NCBI GenBank assembly: GCA_937876205.1
Contig: CALEII010000013.1
Coordinates: 16,728 to 80,727 of the forward strand
Direction: 5' to 3'
Length of the DNA stretch: 64,000 nucleotides
Origin: an uncultured Clostridia bacterium
GTDB taxonomy: Bacteria > Bacillota > Clostridia > Oscillospirales > Acutalibacteraceae
This document shows, in pieces, positions 44,393 to 51,776 of the stretch; positions within the stretch are counted from its first letter, which is position 1; every line of letters starts with the position of its first letter. Position numbers and translations under genes: made by a program. The notes under the pieces are model-generated. The model saw only the letters and a list, made by a program, of their open reading frames with translations, searched no databases and was not told the DNA's origin.

Positions 44393-45892
44393 TTATTCAA
44401 TACCGAGCATACCAAAAACAACTTTTCTCATACTGTCTGCATGTTTTTCACAGACATTATTGAAGCGTACCTCTTTATCTTTAAGTCCTCTGAGCTGTTC
44501 GGGGGCGTTAACGTTTGTCTTTTCTTCAAGCTGAGTCAGCATTGAGAATTCATCACCATCTGCATTGCCTTCAAGTGCTGTGAGAACGCTTGCACAGAAC
44601 TTATATGGGCTTGCAGTTGAAGCCACGACAACGGGAGTCATATCGCCTGTTTCCTTGCGGTAGTCTTCACAAACCTTGACAGCAACTGCAGTGTGCGTAT
44701 CGCAAAGGTAGTCATATGTCTCATAAACTTCCTTGATAGTTGCCTTTGTTTCTTCATCATCACAGCAGCCTGCAGAATAAAGAGCCTTGATTTTTTCAAG
44801 AACATCTGCAGAAACCTCAAATGTACCGTTATCCTTGAGAGAGCCGTAAAGCTCTCTTACAGCAGCATCGTCTTCACCGTGAAGTGAGAACATAAGTCTC
44901 TCAAGGTTTGAAGAAATAAGGATATCCATTGAGGGAGAAATAGTTGCAAAGAAGCTTCTGTTTCTATCGTACTTACCTGTTGTGATAAAGTCTGTGAGAA
45001 CGTTGTTGGCATTTGAAGCACAGATAAGCTTATTTATGGGAAGTCCCATCTTCATTGCGTAATTTGCAGCAAGGATATTGCCGAAGTTGCCTGTGGGAAC
45101 AACAACGTTTATCTTGTCACCTATTGTAATTTTACCCTGCTTGAGCATATCACAGTAAGCTGAGAAATAGTAAACAATCTGAGGAACAAGTCTGCCCCAG
45201 TTGATTGAGTTTGCAGATGAGAACACAAGATTGTTCTTAGCAAAAACATCCTTTATCTGAGCGTCTGTAAAGATTGTCTTTACACCTGTCTGAGCATCAT
45301 CAAAGTTACCGTTGATAGCACAAACACCGACATTATTGCCCTCCTGAGTGCACATCTGACGCTTCTGCATGGGGCTTACACCGTCATTGGGATAGAAAAC
45401 AAGAATCTTTGTTGAATCAACATCCTTGAAGCCTTCAAGAGCAGCTTTGCCCGTATCACCTGATGTTGCCACAAGGATAACAATTTCCTTGTCTTTAAGT
45501 GTCTTTTTTGATGAACCGATAAGAAGATAAGGAAGAAGCTGAAGAGCCATATCCTTGAATGCACATGTGGGACCGTGCCAGAGCTCAAGGATATTCACAT
45601 TGTCGTGAAGATTGACAACGGGAGCAACCTCATCGCTTGAGAATTTTCCTTCTTTATATGCACCTTCAACGAATGATGCAATTTCATCTGCTGTGAAATC
45701 TGTAAGATAAAGAGCAAGCACCTTCTTTGCTCTCTCGATATATGACATATCCTTCATTGAATCAATAAAATCAAGGTCAATCTGAGGAATTTCACAGGGA
45801 ACAAAAAGACCGCCTTCATCTGAAATGCCCTTTGTGATAGCCTGAGCTGAAGTCACTTTAAGAGATTTATCTCTTGTAGATGTATAAAACAT
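44393..45892 (-). CDS. thrC: Threonine synthase
   Basis: 499-residue PLP enzyme that converts O-phosphohomoserine to L-threonine. The PLP lysine lies in HGPTCAFKDMALQ; LVATSGDTGKAA binds the phosphate; VPTGNFGNI follows. Its length and start (MFYTSTRD) fit the longer fungal/clostridial class. The ATG at 45892 is preferred because GAAAGGATG precedes it. It has its own promoter, whose -35 box lies at the end of the dipeptidase gene. No T-box or threonine leader peptide was seen, and hom and thrB are not adjacent. Confidence 0.95.
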   Translation of the reverse strand: MFYTSTRDKSLKVTSAQAITKGISDEGGLFVPCEIPQIDLDFIDSMKDMSYIERAKKVLALYLTDFTADEIASFVEGAYKEGKFSSDEVAPVVNLHDNVNILELWHGPTCAFKDMALQLLPYLLIGSSKKTLKDKEIVILVATSGDTGKAALEGFKDVDSTKILVFYPNDGVSPMQKRQMCTQEGNNVGVCAINGNFDDAQTGVKTIFTDAQIKDVFAKNNLVFSSANSINWGRLVPQIVYYFSAYCDMLKQGKITIGDKINVVVPTGNFGNILAANYAMKMGLPINKLICASNANNVLTDFITTGKYDRNRSFFATISPSMDILISSNLERLMFSLHGEDDAAVRELYGSLKDNGTFEVSADVLEKIKALYSAGCCDDEETKATIKEVYETYDYLCDTHTAVAVKVCEDYRKETGDMTPVVVASTASPYKFCASVLTALEGNADGDEFSMLTQLEEKTNVNAPEQLRGLKDKEVRFNNVCEKHADSMRKVVFGMLGIE

Positions 45893-45936
45893 TTGAAACA
45901 TCCTTTCAAACAATAATTAAATAAAAATCAAATTAT

Positions 45937-45965
45937 AGTATAACAGACAGATTTTATTTTGTAAA
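45937..45965 (-). promoter_or_regulatory. SigA-type promoter of thrC
   Basis: Minus strand TTTACA (45960-45965), 17 bases, TATACT (45937-45942). The -35 hexamer overlaps the last codons of the dipeptidase gene. Expected start near 45930, a leader of about 38 bases. Confidence 0.7.
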
Positions 45966-46874
45966 TAGCAGATTGCTAAAAAATCTGTCGGCATTGGCAA
46001 AAAATATTTTATCAAGAAGTACATCATTAAATCCGTGTAAAGAAAGATAGTCACAAAGAAACGGTATCTTCTCAATCCCTGCAAGCTCAGGGTGAATATC
46101 GCAGCCGTCGAAGTCAGTGCCCATTGCAATTACATCTTCTCCACCGATTTCAATCATCTTTGTCATATGACGCAAAACAGCGTCAGCTGAATTATCATCA
46201 CCGTTGCCAAGCAGCATTTTCCAGAGATTGATACCGATTACACCGTTATGCTCAGCAATAATTCTTATCTGATCTTCAGTCAGATTTCTGTGTTTTGCTT
46301 TATAATTGTCAATAATATCAACACAGGAATGTGAAGCCATAAAAGGCTTTTCAGCAATATCTGCAAGATCATAAAAGCTTTTTTTGGAAAGATGAGATAC
46401 ATCGGCTGCTATACACAGATTTTCCATTTCTCTGACTGCAACCTTACCGAACCCGGTAATACCGATATCCTCATCATCAAAGCATCCGCTTGCAAGCTCA
46501 TTTCTGCCGTTCCAGGTAAGAGTAATCAGTTTTACATTACAAGCTGCGAGATGATGAAGACCTTCAGTTGTTCCACCCATAGCAGCTGCACCCTCAACAG
46601 ACAGCACAGACCTGAATTGTGTATTCAATCCTTCGTGATACTCAGTTATACCGTTTTCTGTCATTTGCTTTTTATAGAATTCATAAACACGGTCAAAGTA
46701 TTCAACAGCAGCTTTACCTCTGTATTCATCCGGAATAAAAACTGCATAATCCTGAACATATTCAGAAAAACAGCCGGCTCTGTCAAGAGAAATGTGCCCG
46801 TCATTGCAGGCAAGACTCCCCTTTTTCTTCTCAAGCTCGGTTATTGTGTCACAGTGCAAATCAAAGAATCTCAT
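45954..46874 (-). CDS. Membrane dipeptidase (peptidase M19)
   Basis: 306-residue zinc dipeptidase of the renal dipeptidase family. DLHCDT at the N-terminus, the SVEGA acid, SHSC and GTDFDGCD hold the metal and substrate ligands. No signal peptide is visible, so it is probably cytoplasmic, like other bacterial members. TAGGAG precedes the ATG at 46874. It follows the YraN-type gene by nine bases and may be the end of the rbgA-rnhB unit. Confidence 0.9.
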   Translation of the reverse strand: MRFFDLHCDTITELEKKKGSLACNDGHISLDRAGCFSEYVQDYAVFIPDEYRGKAAVEYFDRVYEFYKKQMTENGITEYHEGLNTQFRSVLSVEGAAAMGGTTEGLHHLAACNVKLITLTWNGRNELASGCFDDEDIGITGFGKVAVREMENLCIAADVSHLSKKSFYDLADIAEKPFMASHSCVDIIDNYKAKHRNLTEDQIRIIAEHNGVIGINLWKMLLGNGDDNSADAVLRHMTKMIEIGGEDVIAMGTDFDGCDIHPELAGIEKIPFLCDYLSLHGFNDVLLDKIFFANADRFFSNLLFTK

Positions 46875-46883
46875 AACATACTC

Positions 46884-47237
46884 CTAAAATGCGTTCTCAG
46901 TGTGTCTTATTTTATATTGTTTTTCGTCCTTTATCACTTCAATAATATCAAAGCGAAATGTCATATCAAGCCCTGTCGCTTTAACAAATGCGGCAGCAGT
47001 GCTTCTGACATTCTGTTCTTTTTTGCTGTCAACTGCATAAACAGGGTCAAAATACGAGCCTTCTTTTCTTGTTTTTACTTCAACAAAGCACAAAACGTCA
47101 TCCTTAGCAGCAACAATATCAATTTCACCGCTTCTGGAAATGAAATTGGAAGATATAATATCATATCCTTTGTCCCTGAGGTAGCGTGCGGCGTATATTT
47201 CGCCCCACAAACCTGTCTTTCTCGGCTCTGCTATCAT
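46884..47237 (-). CDS. YraN family (UPF0102) endonuclease-like protein
   Basis: 117 residues. GEIYAARYLRDKGYDI, SGEIDIVA and FVEVKTR form the D/E-x-K core of Holliday-resolvase-like UPF0102 proteins. It overlaps rnhB by four bases. The rnhB-yraN pairing is common in Firmicutes. Biochemical role is unproven. Confidence 0.9.
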   Translation of the reverse strand: MIAEPRKTGLWGEIYAARYLRDKGYDIISSNFISRSGEIDIVAAKDDVLCFVEVKTRKEGSYFDPVYAVDSKKEQNVRSTAAAFVKATGLDMTFRFDIIEVIKDEKQYKIRHTENAF

Positions 47238-47833
47238 TTTTCAAGAATCTTTTTAAGAAACGAACGACGGTGGTCTGGCAGAATTCCGTACTGTTCTATC
47301 ATTTCATAATGAAGCTTGGTGCCATAGCCTTTGTGCTGTTCAAATTTGTATTCAGGATGTCTCTGAGCAAGGTCTTTCATATATCTGTCACGGCTGACCT
47401 TTGCCAGAATTGATGCAGCTGAAATTGATATTGACTTGGCATCCCCCTTAACAAGAGTCAATTCTTCATACCCTGTGCCGGGCTTTCTGTTGCCGTCAAC
47501 AAGAACAAGGTCGGGCTTTACACCCATTGCTTCTACAGCTCTTTTCATCGCAAGAAAGGTCGCATTGAGAATATTTATCTCATCAATTTCCTTTTCAGTT
47601 GCAAAGCCTATGCCATAAGCAGTTGCATTTTCAATTATAACATCAAAGAGCTGCTCTCTTTTCTTTTCTGACATCTTTTTTGAGTCATTTATACCCATAT
47701 TTTCAAGACCGTCAGGAAGAATGACCGCTGCAGCATAAACAGGTCCTGCAAGAGGTCCTCTGCCGGCTTCATCAACCCCGCAAACTGTTACATACCCCTC
47801 ACTGTGAGCTTTGTTTTCATATTCATATGTCAT
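47234..47833 (-). CDS. rnhB: Ribonuclease HII
   Basis: 199-residue enzyme that removes ribonucleotides and RNA from RNA-DNA hybrids. Catalytic acids are visible in GVDEAGRGPLAG, NDSKKMSEKKR and LVDGNR, with a further Asp in the SRDRYM stretch. It begins one base after the rbgA stop, so translation is coupled. Confidence 0.95.
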   Translation of the reverse strand: MTYEYENKAHSEGYVTVCGVDEAGRGPLAGPVYAAAVILPDGLENMGINDSKKMSEKKREQLFDVIIENATAYGIGFATEKEIDEINILNATFLAMKRAVEAMGVKPDLVLVDGNRKPGTGYEELTLVKGDAKSISISAASILAKVSRDRYMKDLAQRHPEYKFEQHKGYGTKLHYEMIEQYGILPDHRRSFLKKILEK

Positions 47834-47834
47834 A

Positions 47835-48701
47835 CTATTTCACCCACTCCAATGTCATTCTGCCGAGTTTTCCGCCACGGTATTCATCAAGCACGGCTAC
47901 TGATGCTCGCATTGTATCAATTTCTCCGCCTTTTATCATCATACCTCTTTTTTTACCGATAAGATCAAGAATTTCCCATGCCTCAAGGTCTTCAAAATCA
48001 TCGATTTTATATCTTTCCCTGAGTCTGTCGGGATAATTATCTTTCATTACCTGCAGAAATCTTACAGCAAGCGTTTCGATATCAAGAATCTGATCTTTGA
48101 CACCGCCTGTGAAAGCAAGCTTGTCGCCAACTTCAGGGTCTTCAAATTTAGGCCAGAGAACGCCTGGTGTATCAAGCATCTCAATTCCGCCGCCTATGAC
48201 AAACCACTGATTATTTCTTGTAACACCTGCTCTGTCCTCCACCTTTGCCTTACTGCCTGCACCCATTCTGTTAATAAATGAAGATTTACCTGTATTAGGA
48301 ATACCGACAACCATAATACGAAGCGTCTTTCCGGGCATTCCCTTTTCTTCATTTCGCTTTATTGTGTCTGCAAGCACTTCTCTGACAAGAGGTCTGAATT
48401 TATTAAGACCTTTACCTGTTTTACAGTCCACTTCAAGAGAAGCTGCACCCTTTTTTGCGTAATAATCTATCCACTGTTTTGTTGCAACAGAGTCTGCAAG
48501 GTCTGCTTTGTTAAAAAGAATGATCGTGGGCTTGCCCTGAATCAGTTCATCTATTTCGGGATTCTTACTGCTTTCGGGAATTCTCGCATCAAGAAGCATT
48601 GTAACAGCATCAACCTGCCTGAGTTGCTCCTTTATGAGTCTTCTGGTCTTGGCCATATGACCTGGAAACCATTGAACCTGCTGTTTGATTGCATCTGCCA
48701 T
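47835..48701 (-). CDS. ylqF: Ribosome biogenesis GTPase RbgA (YlqF)
   Basis: 288-residue circularly permuted GTPase needed for late 50S assembly. Motifs appear in permuted order: FNKAD (G4), then GIPNTGKSSFINR (G1), GVTRNNQW (G2) and DTPG (G3). HMAKTRR near the N-terminus is the family opening. A terminator lies upstream (48715-48738), separating it from the lepB genes; AAGGTGAT precedes the ATG. It is followed by rnhB. Confidence 0.95.
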   Translation of the reverse strand: MADAIKQQVQWFPGHMAKTRRLIKEQLRQVDAVTMLLDARIPESSKNPEIDELIQGKPTIILFNKADLADSVATKQWIDYYAKKGAASLEVDCKTGKGLNKFRPLVREVLADTIKRNEEKGMPGKTLRIMVVGIPNTGKSSFINRMGAGSKAKVEDRAGVTRNNQWFVIGGGIEMLDTPGVLWPKFEDPEVGDKLAFTGGVKDQILDIETLAVRFLQVMKDNYPDRLRERYKIDDFEDLEAWEILDLIGKKRGMMIKGGEIDTMRASVAVLDEYRGGKLGRMTLEWVK

Positions 48702-48714
48702 TTAATCACCTTCC

Positions 48715-48738
48715 AAAAAAGAGGGCTGTGCCCAGCCC
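48715..48738 (-). terminator. Terminator between lepB copy 1 and rbgA
   Basis: 6-bp GC-rich stem (48733-48738 with 48723-48728), 4-base loop and TTTTTT on the minus strand. It lies ten bases past the lepB stop. Confidence 0.75.
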
Positions 48739-48747
48739 CCATAAATA

Positions 48748-49329
48748 TCATTTTTCGTAAATACTGAATTTATCAAAATCAATGCCTGATTCACCTGAAA
48801 CAACTCTGCACTGAGCCTTACCGAGAATATATCTTTCGTCAATAAATCCTACAAGATATGAACGGCTGTCTGTGGAATTATTTCTGTTATCACCCATTGC
48901 AAAAACACAGTTTTCAGGCACCTGAATGGGATATTCGTTTCTGTCTGTGTAATAACGGGTTGTTGCAGGCTCTGCTATATAGTTTTCTTCAAGGGACGTC
49001 ATTGTGTCTTTTGTATCACCGACTCTGACAACACCTTCGTTATAGTCAACCTCAACCCACTGCCCCTCAGTTGCAATAACACGCTTGACAAGGGGTTCAT
49101 TGAGAACGCCGGGCTGAACAGCAATTATTATGTCTTTATACTCATATTCACCGTCAATTGTTGAGACGAGAAGCCAGTCTTTATGTGACAGAGTCGGAAC
49201 CATTGACGAGCCGTCAACACCGACAAGTCTGAACATAAATGTAAATATACATGCGATTGCAACAACGCTTGATACCGCTATTGATGCAAATTCAAATACA
49301 CTGTTTATCAATTTATTATATAATTTCAT
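48748..49329 (-). CDS. lepB: Signal peptidase I, copy 1 of 3
   Basis: 193-residue type I leader peptidase. One N-terminal membrane helix (about 12-34), the nucleophile S42 in GSSMVPT and the general-base K82 in VKRVIATEGQ are intact; MGDNRNNSTDSR is the conserved box. It is closest to copy 2: both share VKRVIATEGQWV and FAMGDNRN. It lies 11 bases after copy 2. It removes signal peptides outside the membrane. Confidence 0.93.
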   Translation of the reverse strand: MKLYNKLINSVFEFASIAVSSVVAIACIFTFMFRLVGVDGSSMVPTLSHKDWLLVSTIDGEYEYKDIIIAVQPGVLNEPLVKRVIATEGQWVEVDYNEGVVRVGDTKDTMTSLEENYIAEPATTRYYTDRNEYPIQVPENCVFAMGDNRNNSTDSRSYLVGFIDERYILGKAQCRVVSGESGIDFDKFSIYEK

Positions 49330-49340
49330 TTATATCACCG

Positions 49341-49895
49341 TCAATCATATAAACTAAAATCAAATGAGGGGGCAAAACGGAACAGAACCTTGCCGAGAAT
49401 ATAGCCTTCCTGTACAAAGCCTACCCTAAAGGAACGACTATCTGTAGAATCGTTTCTGTTATCACCCATTGCAAAGATACAGTTTTCGGGCACCTGCACA
49501 GGATATTCATGTCTGTCTTCGGGATTAAATTCGTCTGTAAGACACGCTGTATAATCCTCGTCAAGAGGTTGCATTGTGTCGGGTGAATCACCCACATAGA
49601 CAAGACCTTCATTATATCTTACATCGACCCACTGGCCTTCCGTTGCAATAACACGCTTGACAATTATTTCATCAAGAATATTCGGCTCACAGATAATAAC
49701 GATATCTTTATATTCAAACTTCTGTTCCGAACAGATAATAACAAGCTTGTCAGAATCAGATAAAGTAGGCTCCATTGAACTTCCGTTGACTGTTGTCACC
49801 CTGATGCCGATAATAAAAATCAGTGCTATGATTGCTATTGCACTGACACAAGTAGATGCAAACTCAAATAGAAAAACAGTAATTTTTTTACGCAT
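49341..49895 (-). CDS. lepB: Signal peptidase I, copy 2 of 3
   Basis: 184 residues with an N-terminal helix (about 8-32), S40 in GSSMEPT, K80 in VKRVIATEGQ and MGDNRNDSTDSR. The ATG at 49895 is preferred; it starts five bases after the copy 3 stop, with GGTTGGTGA as SD shared with that end. A TTG at 49907 overlapping the preceding gene is less likely. It appears to be a tandem duplicate of copy 1. Confidence 0.93.
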   Translation of the reverse strand: MRKKITVFLFEFASTCVSAIAIIALIFIIGIRVTTVNGSSMEPTLSDSDKLVIICSEQKFEYKDIVIICEPNILDEIIVKRVIATEGQWVDVRYNEGLVYVGDSPDTMQPLDEDYTACLTDEFNPEDRHEYPVQVPENCIFAMGDNRNDSTDSRSFRVGFVQEGYILGKVLFRFAPSFDFSLYD

Positions 49896-49900
49896 AATAA

Positions 49901-50503
49901 TCACCAACCAAAAAATACTGCATCAGAAAAGGGATAAAACCGTGCAGCAACCTTTCCCCGTATCTTTTCAACGGGAACGGCTTTGACATTTTTGTTGCGG
50001 CTGTCTCTTGAATCTATACGGTTATCGCCCATAAGAAAAACATGACCTTCAGGCACTGTATACGGGTAGGATATCTCATTAAGAGGCGCATATGACATCT
50101 CTGATATATAGTCCTCTTCCACTACGACACCGTCTACCATCAGAGTCTGAGTTTTGTAGTCTATCTCAACTGTTTGATTCTCTGTTGCAACAACTCTTTT
50201 AACAATGATAATTTCTTCATTGTCAGACAAATCTGCAACAACAATATCACCTGACTGAACAGATTCTGTGTCGTATATTGACACAAGAAGCAGGTCGTTG
50301 TCGTTGAAAGTGGGCTTCATTGATTCTCCGTCAACAGAAAAAACTCTGAAGAAAAAGCCGACAACAATAAAAACTATTATAAAAATAGCTACCATTGCAT
50401 AAACCCAATGAAAAAGAGAAGTCCATGCTACATTACGCAGAATTTCTTTTTCTGTTTTTTTGTGGGAGTCGTAATAAATATAACCGTTTTTTTTATCTTT
50501 CAT
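49901..50503 (-). CDS. lepB: Signal peptidase I, copy 3 of 3
   Basis: 200 residues. A 30-residue charged N-terminal cytoplasmic segment, a membrane helix (about 32-54), S61 in GESMKPT, K102 in VKRVVATENQ and MGDNRIDSRDSR are visible. It is more diverged from the other two, with a longer N-terminus. The ATG at 50503 follows TGAGGT; the open frame further upstream runs through the rplS terminator and end of rplS and is spurious. It lies just after rplS, the usual location of sipS/lepB in Firmicutes. Confidence 0.93.
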   Translation of the reverse strand: MKDKKNGYIYYDSHKKTEKEILRNVAWTSLFHWVYAMVAIFIIVFIVVGFFFRVFSVDGESMKPTFNDNDLLLVSIYDTESVQSGDIVVADLSDNEEIIIVKRVVATENQTVEIDYKTQTLMVDGVVVEEDYISEMSYAPLNEISYPYTVPEGHVFLMGDNRIDSRDSRNKNVKAVPVEKIRGKVAARFYPFSDAVFFGW

Positions 50504-50532
50504 TTTCAAAAACCTCAGGCCTGCTTTAAAGT

Positions 50533-50559
50533 AAAAAAAGGGACATAACTGTCCCTTTT
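50533..50559 (-). terminator. Terminator of rplS
   Basis: Perfect 9-bp stem (50551-50559 with 50536-50544), 6-base loop and a T run on the minus strand, 15 bases past the stop. Confidence 0.87.
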
Positions 50560-50573
50560 GCCTCGGAAAAAAC

Positions 50574-50918
50574 TTACTTGATCTGTTCCTTAACCTTAGC
50601 TGCCTTACCGACTCTGTCACGAAGGTAGTAGAGCTTAGCTCTGCGAACCTTACCTGTTCTGACAATTTCAACCTTAGCAACGTTGGGTGAGTGAACGGGG
50701 AAAACTCTTTCTACGCCAACACCGTAAGAAACACGTCTTACTGTGAATGTCTGAGCTACACCACTGCCCTTGCGAGCAATAACTGTTCCCTCGAAAACCT
50801 GAATACGTTCCTTTTCGCCCTCACGGATCTTTACGTGAACCTTAACAGTGTCACCGACCTTGAACTGAGGTGCGTCAGCTTTGATGCTGTCCTGAGCAAT
50901 AAGTTTCAATGCGTCCAT
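50574..50918 (-). CDS. rplS: 50S ribosomal protein L19
   Basis: 114-residue ribosomal protein. [40 protein letters not shown] and [13 protein letters not shown] endings (here [17 protein letters not shown]) are family blocks. AGGAGG lies five bases before the ATG. It has its own promoter, a 120-base structured leader and a terminator. The usual rpsP-rimM-trmD genes upstream are absent, replaced by the radical-SAM unit. Confidence 0.97.
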   Translation of the reverse strand: MDALKLIAQDSIKADAPQFKVGDTVKVHVKIREGEKERIQVFEGTVIARKGSGVAQTFTVRRVSYGVGVERVFPVHSPNVAKVEIVRTGKVRRAKLYYLRDRVGKAAKVKEQIK

Positions 50919-51040
50919 AATTGACCTCCTGATTTTTTCAGCCGTTCTTACGCATCTTATGCCAGAGGACCGACCGCTTTAATGTACGCTGTGCATTAAT
51001 CGCCGTTTAGTGGTTTTAATCTCTAAACGCAAACGAACGC
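50919..51040 (-). ncRNA. Structured rplS leader (candidate L19 autoregulatory RNA)
   Basis: About 120 bases between the predicted transcript start and the ATG. Local helices are CGTTTAG/CTAAACG (51004-51010, 51023-51029), TTAATG/CATTAA (50979-50984, 50994-50999) and GCAT/ATGC (50952-50962); CGTTC near the 5' end can pair with GAACG near 50943-50948. Ribosomal-protein leaders in Firmicutes, including an L19 leader class, are known; agreement with that class was not tested. Confidence 0.5.
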
Positions 51041-51046
51041 TTATAT

Positions 51047-51075
51047 ATAATATCATAATAAAAACAAGATTGCAA
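51047..51075 (-). promoter_or_regulatory. SigA-type promoter of rplS
   Basis: Minus strand TTGCAA (51070-51075), 17 bases, TATTAT (51047-51052). Expected start near 51040. Confidence 0.7.
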
Positions 51076-51116
51076 TAGTTTTATTGACTATTTACAAAGT
51101 TTTTTGTGCCGTTTAT

Positions 51117-51776
51117 TTATTCAAAAGCAATAAGATTTTCATCAAGAAGCCCGAGTCTGACAATATTTAAAGGCACAATGTCTGAGTTGTAATATCTGTT
51201 AATTGCATCAAGAAGATTCATCGGGTTAACATTCTTTGTGTTACCTCCCGGCAGAATAACATTCATAACAACACTTTCTTCATTTTCTGAAAGTGAGTAT
51301 TTTCTGATATTCTCTGAAACATTTACTTCTTTGATACGTTTTCTGCCGTTAACCTTACCCATTTTCTCACAGACAAGCTCACCTGACTCCATAGCCACAG
51401 TCAGTTTTTCAGTAAGCTTATCCTCTTTTTCAAAATATATTTCATACTCAGCGAAAGCAAGGTCATTTGATTTCATATAAGGCTCTGTGACATTTGTTAC
51501 CTTTATACCGACAGGAAGAACTCTATTGAGATTTTCCATTATTTTTTCGTCGGTAATCTCACCCTCAATTCGAATATCGAGAGGCTCATTAAGCCCCTCC
51601 ACACCAAGAGGCATAGGCTGTAAAAAGTTGAGATAAGGATGAGGATTGAAGCCCTCGGTGTACCACAGAGGAATGTCTGCACGTCTGACAGCTCTTGTCA
51701 TACAGCGCATTATGTCAAGGTGTGAAACATACTTGATTCTGCCCTGCTTACTGAACCATATTCTTACCAAGCGCAT
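51117..51776 (-). CDS. TIGR03936 (DUF2344) radical-SAM-associated protein
   Basis: 219 residues. VRIWFSKQGRIKYVSHLDIMR and GFNPHPYLNF are hallmarks of DUF2344/TIGR03936, nearly always encoded after a TIGR03960 radical SAM protein, as here. Function unknown. The start at 51776 follows CGGAGGTAA and overlaps the end of the radical SAM gene by 29 bases, so expression is coupled. In many Clostridia ribonuclease E/G and rplU follow; here rplS follows instead. Confidence 0.88.
   Translation of the reverse strand: MRLVRIWFSKQGRIKYVSHLDIMRCMTRAVRRADIPLWYTEGFNPHPYLNFLQPMPLGVEGLNEPLDIRIEGEITDEKIMENLNRVLPVGIKVTNVTEPYMKSNDLAFAEYEIYFEKEDKLTEKLTVAMESGELVCEKMGKVNGRKRIKEVNVSENIRKYSLSENEESVVMNVILPGGNTKNVNPMNLLDAINRYYNSDIVPLNIVRLGLLDENLIAFE

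Noticed and set aside
45893..45936. T-box or threonine leader peptide before thrC
   Set aside because: The leader is only about 38 bases and has no T-box sequence or run of Thr codons.
46392..47309. A 305-codon open frame on the plus strand
   Set aside because: It lies antisense to the dipeptidase, YraN-type and rnhB genes, has no SD and no family-like motif; a shadow of real genes.
50504..50680. A 59-residue extension of the third signal peptidase
   Set aside because: It runs through the rplS terminator and into rplS; the ATG at 50503 has a proper SD.
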